A stretch of 64,000 nucleotides of DNA, taken from the NCBI GenBank assembly GCA_033819885.1, contig JAQYUZ010000011.1:62001-126000 (forward strand), read 5' to 3'. Of this stretch, positions 12,158 through 24,423 are shown one piece after another (within the stretch, counting starts at the first letter, position 1; each line of letters begins with the position of its first letter). This DNA is from Microbotryomycetes sp. JL201 (taxonomy: Eukaryota; Basidiomycota; Microbotryomycetes). The position numbers and the translations under genes were made by a program. The notes beneath the pieces were generated by a model. That model had not been told where the DNA came from. It worked only from the letters and a program-made list of their open reading frames with translations, and made no database searches.

Positions 12158-15100
12158 ATGCCGCGTCCCACGCGTGCAGTCACAGACGCGAATGCCGAGG
12201 CGGGTCCGAGCCACGCGTCTCCTTACGCTGCAACAACTGGGGCCACATTCGACTTTACGACCCTCGACCCGAGCCTGACTGGCTTTCAGTCTCGTGCAGT
12301 AAACGCGGCAGCCCCGGGCGAGGACGATAGCGACGGCGAGGACGATGAATCGTTCGGCGTGGGTTCTGCAGACGAGTACTCGGACGCGGACGATCACTCG
12401 ATTGACAATCAAAATGAGCAAGACGGCAACAGTGACCATACAGACGCCGAGGACGAATATCGCAGGCAGAGTGGCGCTTACGGTTCTCCGGCACTGGCAG
12501 CCACTCGTTCACCTTCTGCATCATCAAAAGGCAAGCAAAGAGCGCAAGACGCACCACTCGCAAGAGCGGCTCGGATAGCTCAGCCCGTTGGCGTCGAAAC
12601 GGATCAGATCAAGTCAGTTTCCCCGATAACGAGCTCGTCCGCCGAATGACTGTGCTTGTGCTGACGCTTGTAGACAGCCGACTGATTCTCGCAATGAGAG
12701 GTACTTCAGATTTCTCTGTCGCAGGTCGGACGGCCCTCGACCGCGAATTTGATCGTACGATCGAGCAAGAACTCGAAGACATTGATCAGGCGATCCAAGG
12801 CGGCAAAAAGTCATCGACGCGGGTGAGTCCATGCCTAATGATATTCATGCACAAATGCAAACTGTTGCGCGTTTGCGTTGTATCTGCAGCGAAGCCGCCA
12901 CGAAGCCGAGCCATCTGCCGAAGTCAAAAACATGCTCAACCAAGCCAATCAGCTCTACGCAAGAGGCGGCTATGATGCAGCGATCGAGATCTTGGAAGAG
13001 ACCATTCGCATTGACCCAAATCTGCGCGTGCCCTGGTACACGTTGGCGTCAATCTACGACGCTCGCGGCGAGCTCGAAAAAGCGCTCATGTTCAAAATCA
13101 TCGCAGCGCATCTATTGCCCTTGTCACAGGCTGCTGTCGATTGGGCCGATCTGGGCGACCAGTCGAAAGAACTTGGGTTGCTCCAGCAAGCCATATACTG
13201 CTACACGCAAGCAATCAAGGGTGACAAGGAGGACCTAGACTCAATGTGGGATCGTGCTATGCTGCTCAAGGTCGCCGGCGAAGACAAGAAGGTGAGTCGT
13301 GCGATCAAAGTCATGCACATGGTAGCTATTCATCGAGCTGACTGTCTCGCAGGCTATCAAAGCCTTTCTAGGTTTGCTGAGCGTACATCCGCACGACCCA
13401 GGGGCACTTCGCGAACTGTGTCCGCTGCTGCTCAACACTGGTCAGCAATCTCTGGCAGCAGATTTGTACCTTGACGCTTTCGAATACTACAAGCGCTTGT
13501 GTCCCGAGGTGAACGCTCAAACCGAAGAAATGCTCGACACGTTTGGCTATGCCGACCTTGAGTTCCTGGCAGACTACTCCTTGGCTCAGCAAAAGTGGGG
13601 TCAGACGGCCTATGTTATTCGTACCGGGGTTCGTTGGCTTCAAGGCCGCTACACAGAGTCAGGTTGGGACATGCTCAAGGACGACCGGGAATTTGACTTG
13701 GAGCGAAAGGTCCGGCCAAATTGGCAGCGAGACGCGAGGTACTTGGAGGAGACACCAGTCTATCCGTTGGACCACAAATTGAGACTGAGGCTAGGTCTTG
13801 CTCGTCTTGGTATGAACGATCTCGAAGAGGCCAAGGCGAGTGCGGCAACCTCGTGACCGCGACCGCAGACTGACTATTGCCCGTCAACAGAGGCATTTTG
13901 ACATCGTCAGAGAGCTCGACGTGGCAGATTACCCTGAAGTGTATGGCGCTGTGGCCGACGCGTATATGGACAAAAAGATGTACACCGATGCACTCGAGTT
14001 TTTGCACGAGTTGGCTGACTGTGAAGTGGCAAGCCTGTTTGCTCGCCATTGCTCCTAGACACTCGCAGCTGATCTCCCCTCGTGTGCACACACAGACAAA
14101 TTCCCCCATGATCTGGCAGAAAGTTGGGCAATGCTTCATGGAGTGTGCCGACTATGAAGACGCGCGAGAGTGTTTTGAAGCAGGTATGGCCAGAGATTCT
14201 GCTATCCGCTGGGCAGGGATTGATTCGTTCGACGACTTCAGTCGTCAAGGAGCAGCCAGACAACTATCAATGCAAGATGCAGCTTGCCCGTGCGTACGAA
14301 GCTATTAATGAGCCCCACAAAGCACTCGACATGCTCCATGAAGTCATCAGAGACCGACAGCGACTCGGAGTCGATCTCTTGGAAGAGCAAAGAGCTCGCG
14401 CGCGTGCAAGAACTGGTCGCACATACGCTACGAAGGAAGACCGAGCAGAATTAGCAGCGCAACGAGAGGCGGCTGAACAGCAACGGCTACAAGAGTTTAC
14501 TCTTGCATTGGCAGCGCTTGGTCGTATCGAAGCAGACGTCGAGAACGGCGACGAGGATGCGATCAGAGATTGGCTAGACCTCGCCACGTATCTCGTCGAG
14601 GCGTTCAGGGAAACAAAACAGTTCTTTCCTAGCGACACGACAAGGAAGTTCACGGGCGTTCTACAACGGACATGGAAGAGGCGAGGCGGAGCTCGTGACA
14701 TTGATGCGCAGGCGAAAGAAATGGCGTCCAGGCTGCAAAGTTCGATCAGTTAGTTGCTTTTGAGAATTGTTCCGGGACAATCTCACAACGAACTCGCAAT
14801 CCACAGACCCTGCACCGGAGCACGAAGAGGCAGAACCCGAGACGGAAGCCGAGACTTTTCGGGGGATTCACTTTGACGACTGGGTCGGACTGATTCTCAA
14901 AGTAAGTTACGATTTCGCTCCAGAAAATTGCTTTGAAGTTGACGTGACTTGAGTAGTACGCCTTTCTGCTTGCAAAGGTCAATGAAACCGAGGCGGCCGT
15001 TCACACGCTCGAACACGTTCAAAGCGCCAACGTCTTTCGCCAACACCTCGATCGCTCAACCAGAATCAAACTCGGTCTCGCGGCTGTGCATGCCTATTGT

Positions 15101-15991
15101 GAACAGTTTGTTGAGGCGACAGACGTGCTTCGGATCGTGTTCCGGCCGTACCAGTTACGATCAGAGGGTTTGCGATTGTTGTACGGTCTATTGTCTCAAG
15201 GCATGAAGGCGACGCAAGCTTTCAACGCGACGAACCTGTCCAAGTACATGCTCCGCCAGTTGCGAGCTCTGGATACGGCCGTACGTGGGAAGGCTGACGG
15301 CCGAGCTGGAGCGCCCGATGGAGTCGAAGACGCGCAAGAAGAAGGCGACGAGGACCACTCACACCGGCAGGGATCTTTGTTTGTTCCGACAAAGTTGAGT
15401 CCTACGTGGAACTTGGCGTACGGCCATGTGATGCTCGTTTCGCCCAGTGGCACGACCGCACTCGGTGCGTGACAATGCTAGATTCGACGAGCTTCCACCC
15501 ACTCCTGACAGTGAATTTTGGCAGTGTATCTCTTGCGGGCCTATGAGCTCGCCCCAAAGCAACCGCTTATCAACCTCAGTTTGGGCGTAGCCTACACGAT
15601 GCGAGCCATGTCTCGACAAACAGACAACAGACACCATCAATTGGCCCAAGCACTCGCGTTCTTTGATCAATACCGCCGATTGAGAGGACCGTGCCAAGAA
15701 GTCGAATACAACCTTGGTCGTTTCTTCCATCATCTCGGTTTGCAGTCTTACGCCGTCAATCACTATCACAATTGTTTGAGAATGGTCGAACAAGAACGAC
15801 AAGCTGAGCATCTGTCTCGCATGCATGTCGAAGAAGGCGGCGTCGAACCGGCACACGTGGATAACAGTCACGACAATGATGAATCAAGCGACTTTGCCCG
15901 TGTAGCTGCTTACAATTTGTCGAGTTTGTACATGCTCGCAGGCCAGGATGACTTGGCTAGAATGGTGTCTCACAAATGGCTTTCGATGTGA
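12158..15991 (+). CDS. TFC4: TFIIIC TPR subunit (Tfc4/tau131)
   Basis: This is a predicted 1095-residue TPR subunit of RNA polymerase III factor TFIIIC, which bridges A-box binding to TFIIIB recruitment. Ten exons: 12158-12612, 12678-12822, 12890-13291, 13353-13835, 13891-14028, 14096-14183, 14242-14748, 14807-14901, 14957-15464, 15525-15991. An acidic Ser-rich N terminus (about residues 1-150) precedes TPR arrays: LNQANQLYARGGYDAAIEIL, WADLGDQSKELGLLQQAIYC and, after a hydrophilic insert, AYGHVML to LGRFFHHLGLQSYAVNHYH. The spacing of Asn-Pro/Tyr-Ala helices fits Tfc4 rather than a generic TPR protein. Intron 4 (13836-13890) must use a GC donor (AAG|GCGAGT) to keep frame. Intron 5 could start at GC 14029 or at a weak GT 14026; both keep frame. 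Exon 2's acceptor (GACAG, 12677) was chosen by phase. Confidence 0.92.
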
Positions 15992-16128
15992 AAATCACTC
16001 TCCAATGACCTTGTCTCATGCATGTCTCGTCTCACACATTGTTGTCATTCACACTTCCGCTTGCTGTCCTTTCTGATGTATTCGGCTTCATTACAAGTCG
16101 ACATTCCATGCGTGCGGCGCATGTCGAT

Positions 16129-19100
16129 CTACCGACCGTACCTCGTCCGTTCTCTCTGTCTTCTCGACGTTCTCATGAGCCACATGAACGTGTCTTTGAC
16201 AGCGTTCGGGTTGCCGCTCGTCACGGCCCTGCAGATGAACAAGAAGCGAAAATATCAGTCTTGACAATCTTGGCGAGAGTCTTTTCTGGAAAAACGGAAA
16301 ACTCACGCTTGATACTTTTGCGCAAACTCAAGCTTGTCTTGATCCGACACGAGCCTGTCACTCAAACTTTCCAAACCTTGATTCAACCCCTGTCCATTCG
16401 GACCAAGCGCACTCGAACCAACAGGCGCAACAGCCGACGAACGAGTCATTAAAGTCGAAGACAAGACATCTGCAAACTGCAGACTCATTAACCTGAACAA
16501 GGTCAAGACACTCGAAGTTAAATCTTCATGTCCCTCGACGAGCAAGTTCAACAACAACGTGACGAGGATCGAGCCCGTAGTCAAACCAGACTGAGACGGT
16601 TGTTGAGCAGGTGTGATTGTAGACGCAGTTGCCGACGCCGTAGGATCGAACCTTTCGAGCGGCAGCAAGGGCGGACTTGCGAGGATCGAGCGGATCTGGT
16701 TGGCGAATTGAGGGTACATGGGTGCGTACACGGGAGACAAATGAGGATCATTCGGGTCGTACTGCAGACTTTCGTGACCGATCGTCGCTCGTACGGCGTC
16801 CAGCGCTGACAGCAAGATTGATGGACTGAGCAATGTCAGCGTCGACAGCGCAGCTTGAAATGCGGCCGGCAGAGACGGTGACAGGAACAAGACGTCCGGA
16901 GCGTATTCGATTACGGCAATGACAAGGTTGACAAAGTCATCTAGCACTGGTGACCGTGCAGGGGGTCAGCGAAAGGAAGCTCAACGACAGCGATCCAATC
17001 ACAAGCTCTTACCGTCGGCCATCTGTGCCGGAGCTATTGTCTGGAGCATAGCAAACACTTTGGCGCATTGCCTCTCTACAGCCGACTTTGCTGCAGTTAA
17101 TAATGCAGGATCTCGCTTGAAAGCGAACCGCTCGATCGTCTTCGCCGTGATCCACAAGTAACTTGAGGCTCCGGAATGCTCAAAGCAGGCCGCCATACGC
17201 TCGAGTACGCTCGGTGCCAACGGCTCTGCCAATTCTTCGAAGAATTGTATGCCCCTTCTAATGGCCACGCAAGCCTTTTCTGCAATCTCCCCTTCACCGA
17301 CGCCCGACGCACCCTCTACAAACTTGACCAAGAATTGATCAAGGACGATCCAGCCTTGTTGACAAGTTTGGCGACACTCTGGAGGAAACTGCTCGATCGG
17401 TTCTTGCAAGATCGACAGCATCATGTCTATTCGTTCCAGCGCGTCCATAGCGGCTTTCAAATCTTGTTTGGTCGTCATCGTCGATGCAGCAGGCGTTGTA
17501 GATCCCGTCGTCACAGCGTGAACGAGCTCAATGTTCGGAGTCACGAACATGCCAATCGCTTGAGGTCTTTCGGCCATTGGAACATCGGCGACAATGTGCG
17601 CAACGGCCTCTGACAATTCGAGCAAGTCTTCAGCAGGCAGCCTCGTCGCTACGTTCTGCAGGAATGAATGAAGCTGAGGCAAGTAGCCGACTAGGTGTCG
17701 GGAGCAGTCTTTGCACAAGTACTTCATCGCTTGGGCGGCAGCGGCCGAAACCTCATTGTCGCCATCGAAACCTCCAATAATATACGGCAGCTGGTATTGA
17801 ATTGACTCCGGGTGGTAGTCGATCCATTGTGTGTACCGGCCGATGACGAGCGTCGAAGCATAACGGATCTTGGGGTGAGACGGCAAGTTTGGCAAAAGTT
17901 CCATGATTTGAGGCATGACTTCGTTGTCAGACGGGTCAACCTCTGCCCCCATCGTCCTCATGGAGAACAATGGCGCCTCGATGTCTTGCCACCTAGCATT
18001 GGCACCCGAGGATAATGTGTTTGTGATGATGTCCAAAGACTTTCGCAGACAAGTTGTCGCCCCGAGCACGCTGCAGCAATCCTTGAGCGTGTCGCCGATC
18101 TTGTGCCTAAACTCTCGGAAATTATCTCGCTCCTGTCCAATCAAAGGCGTGTCGTCCGCGGGGTAATGCAAATGTCGGATAATGGTCGAAACGAGGTCGG
18201 AAAAGATGCCAAGGATAGCTTGGATCGGTCGACAGCTGTCCCTGGCCTTGTAGAATCCCCGAGACAGCCTGTACCAGAAACCGAGCGTAATACCGACAAT
18301 CTCGAGATTCTCGTGTGTTGCGCATGACGCAATCGCCTCGACAAGCGGCACAAACGATTCTTGATGTTGCACGATCAGCTGCTCGTACCACTCGCCGGCT
18401 TCGACCAAGACCCGGCAATACCCGCGCATTTTGTCCTCGTCTTCTCTAATGGCTGCATCTGCGACCACGCTCTTCAAAGGCAACAGCCGACCGACAATCT
18501 CCTGAATGACAGCCACGTTCTCGTCCAGTTCTTGCGTTTCGTGTATCAAGTCGACGAGCAGGTCGACAGCCGAATCGAATAATTCATCGTCTTGTAAAGC
18601 AGTGAACGCAGAAGCGAGCACGGCAGTTCCTGCCGTGGCGCTCGCCGCTGCTTGGCCGGTTCTCAACCAGGCAGCCAAGCATTCAAAGCACTGATTGTGC
18701 AATGCAGGTGTAATGCCTGCCAACGGATCATCAGCTCAGCATGCAAAGACGACGGAAATGGTCTCTGCTTACCTGGCGCTTGCACGTACATGGACAGCAA
18801 GCCTATCACTTGCTGACCTCGCTCTGCCGCATTGCCCTGCTTGGCGCCAAATTCGTTTTTTACCTCTATCCTCATGTTGTGCACGTACTCTTCGGCGACA
18901 ACCTGGAGAAATTCAAGCAAGGATCCTGCTTGGTTCGGGTCCTTGCCCTGCAAGTCGACCATGAAACCGATTGGATCAGGCCATTGCTGCGGAGTCATTT
19001 GCAAAGCCAAGTCTGCAAGGGCAAGGCAAAGTTGCGTCCTGATGACTCTTGGGCCGCTTGTAAACATTGTCAATGCAGACAAGAGCGAGTCTCGGAGTGG

Positions 19101-19652
19101 CACGAGCTGAGCTTCTGGCAAGGAGGAGAGATCGTACGTGATCTGTCGCGATCCCATTTGTCAGCACCACGAACGAGAGGTTGGCACATCGATCACCTAT
19201 TGTCGCACCTTCTGCCTGAACGTTTGTGCAGCAAACAGCTTGGGTTCGGCGGGTGCGTCTGGAGCAAACAAGATGACTTGCGCCGTCGCCCATGCGTCAT
19301 TCTGTTACACACGAGTTTGAGAGAAAGATGCCGCCCCACGAATGGATATTTGCATTGACTGTCAGCGCCTCGTTCGTCATTCGGTCGTCGCGGCGGGTCA
19401 AAGCCCTCCAAACCGATCCATGCAGGCGAAAGTAAATGAGCAACTGACACTCTTTTGAAATTGTCCTAGCCATTCGTTGGCTTGCTCTCGTGCCTTGTTG
19501 TCCGTGCCGTGGTACAAGACGTTCAACGCGGCGACGACTTGGTCGAGTGCACCACCGCCGCTCGCAGACGCCGTCGATGTCGGTGTAGACGTGCCACTTG
19601 CATGGTTCAATGGCGTAGGAGGACCGCCCAAAGGAGTCGACGGGTGGCTCAT
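16129..19652 (-). CDS. MTR10: Importin-beta family karyopherin (Mtr10 / transportin-3)
   Basis: This is a predicted 1036-residue nuclear import receptor. Family members carry SR/RNA-binding proteins inward and affect tRNA traffic. Six exons: 19652-19449, 19301-19209, 19142-18773, 18716-17013, 16946-16307, 16228-16129. The N terminus has a Ser/Thr/Pro leader followed by the importin N motif (AREQANEWLGQFQKS, LFAAQTFRQKITYDL). HEAT-type helices then fill the length, for example FWYRLSRGFYKARDSC and CSVLGATTCLRKSLDI, typical of Mtr10/TNPO3. The small last exon (100 nt) supplies a conserved basic end (WLMRTSRRQRERTRYG), so stopping at 16303 would truncate the protein. The gene converges on TFC4 with 137 bp between stops. 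Length matches the family, which is about 920-1030 residues. Function is assigned by family resemblance. Confidence 0.93.
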
Positions 19653-19934
19653 GCGCAGAGGGGCGCGACGGGCAAAGACAGAGACTTGACCGTGTTCGCT
19701 TCATATAATGATGACGGATCGTTCGAGTCTTCAACACGCGCTGTGCATCTGCAGATATTCGCTCGCAAGCTATTCGCCTATCTCACGACAAACAAAATCT
19801 GCGGACAAATTTCGGTGGCACGAGAATGGCAATTGGCATCCGAGAACGACGACTATAAAACACGATACATGTGCATATGAAACAAATCACACGGGACGGA
19901 CGAAACAGGCTTGGCGGACGACGAATGGCTCTAT

Positions 19935-21254
19935 TTACGCTGCCACCAACGGCTGAGCGTACTGGAAATCACCCGACCTCTCGTACTCAAACTGAAAGCA
20001 CAAAAGCGGGTCAATGACACTGACTGTAGACACAGTCGAAGCAGACTGACCATGTCAAGCGCAACTTCGCAACTCTCCCGCACGACCCGCGGCACGTCCG
20101 GCTTTTTGGCAAATTCTTGCAGCACAGGCAAGCAGTCGTCTGTGGCAATACCTCCGAGCGCTTCGGCAGCCTCATGTCTGACCATCTCTTCTTCGTGATC
20201 CCTTCGCAAGACGTCGACGAGTGACGGGACAGAATGCGGTGACGATAATTGGCCAAAGACATATGCAATCTCGTGTCTGTCAGAGGCGGACAACTCGATA
20301 TTCAGCTGAGCAGCCACTGGGCACAACATTCGCGCGTCCGTACCTAAACAAGGCGCTCTCGTCTTCGAAACCGGTGGCGAGTGCTAAGACGGCCTCTTTG
20401 CTGCCATCATTGCGCAAGGCAAACATGGCTCTGTACCTCTCGAACAATGGAAGAGAAGTGTCCATCAACTTCTTCTGCAGTTCAGTGACGGACAAGTCCG
20501 ACTTTGCTGTGGAAGCTGCCAGGGGTGAATGTGTCGAGGCTGGCGCAGGGTCGATAGTGTTGAAGGCGCTGCGAAGGGAGTCAAGATGGCAGCGCCGTCA
20601 GCTGAGGTTGATGCTACTGACTTGCTCAAGAACGAAGGAGCGTACTTTGGTGCGGCCCGCTTGCCCTCTTCAGAATTGTCCCATTCAATCTTTGCCACTG
20701 CAATCTCTGCCGTTTCCCTGATGGAGACGTTGTCGTGACTCAAGTACTTGCGCAGCACTGGCAAGGATGACGGGTCTGAGATTGCGCCCATGGCTTCAGC
20801 GGCCTGGGCACACGAAGAGACAATGCAAGCAAAGTCGACAAGTTAGCGTCAGGAGCACGTGACCTGAGGCGGGGAGAGGGAGAAGCGCGCGAGAGAACGG
20901 GCGAGAAAGGTGGCTGACCTCGTGCCTGACCATGGGATGCTGCCTTTCGTCATCAAGGACTCGTTCCAAGATCGGGAGTGCGCGCGTGTCCTTGATTTGT
21001 CCGAGGCAATAAGCCAACTCGTGCCCAAGCAGTGCGCTATCGCCGTCGAAACCTGTGCACAGAAGGAGAGTCAGCCGCTGAAAGGGATTTGGATCAGCCT
21101 ACGTGCCTTTGCCGATGATTTCGATCGCACGTGGAGTGCCGACGCTCTTGAGAGTGAACAAGGCCCGAAAGCGCGCGGCCAGTGCAACGTCGGGGCTGTT
21201 GAGCTGCTCGTCAAGCTGCTCGAGATTGGCGTTCATTTGCTGTTCGTCGAGCAT
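19935..21254 (-). CDS. LIA1: Deoxyhypusine hydroxylase (DOHH)
   Basis: DOHH hydroxylates deoxyhypusine on eIF5A, the last step of hypusine formation, using a di-iron centre held by HEAT-like repeats. The model gives 323 residues in six exons: 21254-21107, 21052-20919, 20803-20622, 20568-20344, 20276-20051, 19991-19935. The four metal-binding His-Glu pairs are present: HE at 60-61 ([12 protein letters not shown]), 93-94 ([11 protein letters not shown]), 231-232 ([11 protein letters not shown]) and 264-265 ([12 protein letters not shown]). The duplicated half-repeat ([24 protein letters not shown]) is clear. Intron 1 needs a GC donor (AAAG|GCACGT at 21106). The only GT nearby breaks the frame, whereas the GC junction gives the exact family spacing before FDGDSALL. 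The start lies 111 bp from the divergent MRT4 start. Confidence 0.96.
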
Positions 21255-21365
21255 GGCTAGTCGTCGTCGGGCCCAAGGTTGTTGCTCGGGTGAAAAAGCG
21301 CAAACTTCAAAAAGTCGCGAGCGCGCCAAAGTTGGGCGCTTGACTTCTTTCCCTCGACCGACAAC
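21255..21365. promoter_or_regulatory. Short bidirectional promoter, DOHH / MRT4
   Basis: Only 111 bp separate the ATG of DOHH (minus) from the ATG of MRT4 (plus), so both promoters and both 5' leaders share this interval. It contains a pyrimidine stretch before the MRT4 start (CTTCTTTCCCTC). No canonical TATA was seen. Co-expression of these two translation-related genes is an inference. Confidence 0.6.
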
Positions 21366-22425
21366 ATGGTCAGTACCACCGCGTCGGCCCCCATCACGAG
21401 ACAAGGAAACAGGACGCTCATCTGTGCTTCGTTGACAGCCCCGCTCGAAGCGAGACCGCGTCGTTGCGCTGACCCAGACCGACAAAAAGGGCAAGGAGCA
21501 CAAGGCAGAGCTCATCAGCCAAGTCAGAGACCTCGCAGAGCAGTTTCAATACTTGTGGGTCTTTGACATTGAGCACATGCGCAACAATGTCCTCAAAGAG
21601 GTCCGTCAGGCTTGGAAAGAATCAAAGTGCGTTGCCTGCCCTCGCGTCTGCACTTGCTCGACTCGCATTGTGCAAGGACAAGTATTGAGCAATCACTCGA
21701 CTTGACAGAATCTTGCTCGGCCGAAACGCCGTCATGAGAAAAGCGCTTGGCACGTCCGTCGAAGACGAATGCCGGCTCGGCGCTCACAAGGTGGCCAACG
21801 TACGTATCCAGCTCGTATGCACCCTTGTACATTCTCACTCACTATTTTTACCCTTAAATCAAGCTCCTTGAAGGCAACCGCGGCCTCTTGTTCACAAACG
21901 ACGAACCGAGTGTCGTCCTAGAGTGGTTCAACGACTTTCGAAAGCCAGACTTTGCCAGGAGCGGCAACAAGGTCAACGAGTCATTCGAGCTGCCAGAAGG
22001 TCCGTGCATCCGCTTCTCCGTATCCATAAAGAGCGCTAGCACAGTCTCCTGACAGCTCTGGTTTGGTGACGCTAGGTCCGATTATCCTTCAAGAAGGCGA
22101 AGGACCTGCACCTCACTCGCTCGAGCCTCAATTCCGCAAGCTTGGACTGTCAACTTACCTCGTCAAAGGTGTTCCCACTCTGAAAGCTCCCCACACGGTT
22201 TGCAAGAAGGGAGACACGCTCAATCCGAACCAAGTCAACTTGCTTAAATTGTTCAACAAGCAGTTTGCCACCGCAAGTCGTTTTTGCCTTGTCGCGCCAT
22301 GCATGGAATAGCTGATGAATTGATGGCGTTGCCATTGACAGTTTCAAATTGTTCCGGTTCTTGGCATCAACGTTGCAGACGGCACAGTCGTTGGTGGCAC
22401 TGAAGCAGACAACATGGAAGCATGA
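21366..22425 (+). CDS. MRT4: Ribosome assembly factor Mrt4 (P0-like)
   Basis: Mrt4 occupies the P0 site on nuclear pre-60S particles until replaced by P0. The model (232 residues, family about 236) has six exons: 21366-21368, 21439-21626, 21709-21799, 21864-21999, 22076-22272, 22342-22425. The first coding exon is only the ATG. Splicing to 21439 gives MPRSKRDRVVALTQTDKK, the family's usual N terminus; reading straight through gives an unrelated peptide and a stop. Other signatures are WVFDIEHMRNNVLKEVR, ILLGRNAVMRKALG, GLLFTNDEPSVVLEWF and HSLEPQFRKLGL. Intron 5 (22273-22341) uses a GC donor (ACC|GCAAGT). That gives a tail QFAT-FQIVPVLGI like other Mrt4 ends, while the alternative GT frame does not. 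The C terminus is short and acidic. Confidence 0.94.
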
Positions 22426-22517
22426 GCTTGGTTCGTTCCAAGTCAACACAACCTCCTAGACGGCATTCCATCCCTGTACTTGTCTTGTACTACTCTTGTT
22501 TTGTAACACGGACCCGA

Positions 22518-24073
22518 TCACAGGCTTGACCACATCTCGACAAGTTTATTCAGTCGACTGGGCACTTTTCTGAGCGTATCGACGTCAACGTTGGCAATTG
22601 CTGGGATGTTACGTCGGCGCGATTGATATCTGTGAGCTAGGCAAAGAACACGCCTGTCGTCGACAGGTAAAAGACCAAACTCACAAAACCTGAGGTACCG
22701 ATCTTGATCAACGTCCTCGAACCCGGGCGAAAAGAACGTTCCGGGCAAAACAACAACGCCAACTTTTGAAGCCAACTCTTTCGCAACCTCTTCAGATGAT
22801 ACTCGCTCAAAGGGATGCATGACGTATGCAAAGTATCCTCCACCAACGCAAACTTTCCAACCCGTCTCTCGACATTCATTCGCAATGACATCTTTAAAGA
22901 CTCGCTGACGGATCAAAATCTCGTCCCTCGTAGCTTCCCGCCATTGACGAGTGTTTGAGATTGACCATTCTAAAACTCTTTGAGCGGGTCTGGCAGGACA
23001 GATTTGAAAACAGTCCAACGCCTTGTGCAATTGTTGCATAAAAGGTTGTGGACCGATGATTGATCCTAACCGATGTCCTGGGATGGCATAACTCCTGTTT
23101 GTTTGTTCGAGGGCGGCAAGAGAACATTTATCAACATTGCCGAGACAAACTCTGCCAGAAGGGAAAGCGGAGAATTGGAAACTGACTTTGAGAATGAGAA
23201 AAGTTGAATCAAGTATTGCCTCCAGCTAGGATCTGAGAACAAATCGTGAGGCCTGTACCCTTCAGGCAAAAAATCACGATACGTTTCGTCCAACACGAGC
23301 GCGATCTTGAATTCCTTCGCCAGTGCTGCAAACTCTTGTAACAGTTCATGAGAGTAGATCGCACCGGTCGGATTGTTTGGAGAAACGAGAACGATGGCTC
23401 GCGTCTTGTTGGTGATCAAGCGCCTGCAAGTCGACGGATCAGGTTGAAAGGTGGGTGCTTGACACACAAGAGGTACAGTCTTGATGCCGAGCATCGTCAT
23501 TTGCATCTCGTTGTTGACTAGACCAGACCGTTGCCCAGAAAAAATCCAGCAATTCGAGAGAAAGAAAAAAATCAGCTCGGGCCAGACGAGCAAAAGCTGA
23601 GCAGGGAAGAGCTCACAATACCAAGGTGTCGGAAGAATGATTTCCTCGCCCGTCTTGGCCAAACCAAGTACGGTCACAGCAAACGCCAAATTCGCTCCGC
23701 TCGTAATAACGTTTTCGGCGTCGGAATCAACGTCGGCGCCGTATACGGTGTTGACATCTTTACAAAACTCCTCTCTTAATCCACTGTCGCCTCTCAAATC
23801 TCCATAACGAGTCGTCGAAGGGTCCGAAGAGCTTTGAGCGAGCAATTCGAGCACTCGAGCTGGTGGTGGTGCACCAGGAACACCTTGGGCGAGGTTAATG
23901 AGGTCTCCGTTCGTTGAAGGGTCATACGATTCAGACCATTGCATGGCCAATGGAATCCTTAGAGAACGGGCCAAGACTTGTTACCTCGAACCTGATTATC
24001 ACCGCAGAGAGAAGGGCTGACAGACTCACGGTGGTGCGTTCGTCCGGATGAGTTCTTCATTGGTTCTAAACAT
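22518..24073 (-). CDS. PLP-dependent aminotransferase, class I/II
   Basis: The model gives 402 residues in five exons: 24073-24030, 23957-23617, 23517-23187, 23094-22685, 22600-22518. Fold-type I aminotransferase marks are present: a Tyr/Gly substrate loop (TRYGDLRGDSGLREEF), SPNNPTGAIYS, LVLDETYRDF and the PLP lysine in FSFSKSYAIPGHRLGS. That lysine (residue 239) is split across intron 3. The SKSYAIPGHRLG block and lack of a targeting sequence suggest a cytosolic bacterial-YhdR-like aspartate/aromatic aminotransferase clade, but the substrate cannot be read from sequence. The last intron (22684-22601) was placed by the conserved ending RFSIANV. Earlier AG sites in it give a different reading frame. 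A 350-bp upstream gap holds the promoter. Confidence 0.93.
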
Positions 24074-24423
24074 GATTCCGGCGCTTGTTCGAAGAGTGCG
24101 GGAGAGAAAGGTGGGTGGGCGCGGATCTAGCGAACGGCCCAGTCTCGGAGAACTGCGGCTCAACGATAAAGCGGATCACATACTGTCAAGGGTCCGATCT
24201 ATTGACGGCAAATGTCCGTCAGGAATTGATCGTGTTCGTAAAACGGATCCGAGTCAGTGTCCATTCGGCACGTGACCGATCCACGTCCGGCTATGAGCGA
24301 ACCCACCCAAGTCAAATAGCACTACAACATCCATCGTAATGTTCATAAACTGGCAAAGCTACAAGTAAAAACCGAATGCAAAACCAGCCAAGATGAACTC
24401 GCAAAGAAAAGACTTGGGCATGC
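24074..24423. other. Intergenic region upstream of the aminotransferase gene
   Basis: This gap carries the promoter of the minus-strand aminotransferase gene and the 3' end of the downstream-named UPF0658 gene. No gene, repeat or RNA was recognised. Confidence 0.6.
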
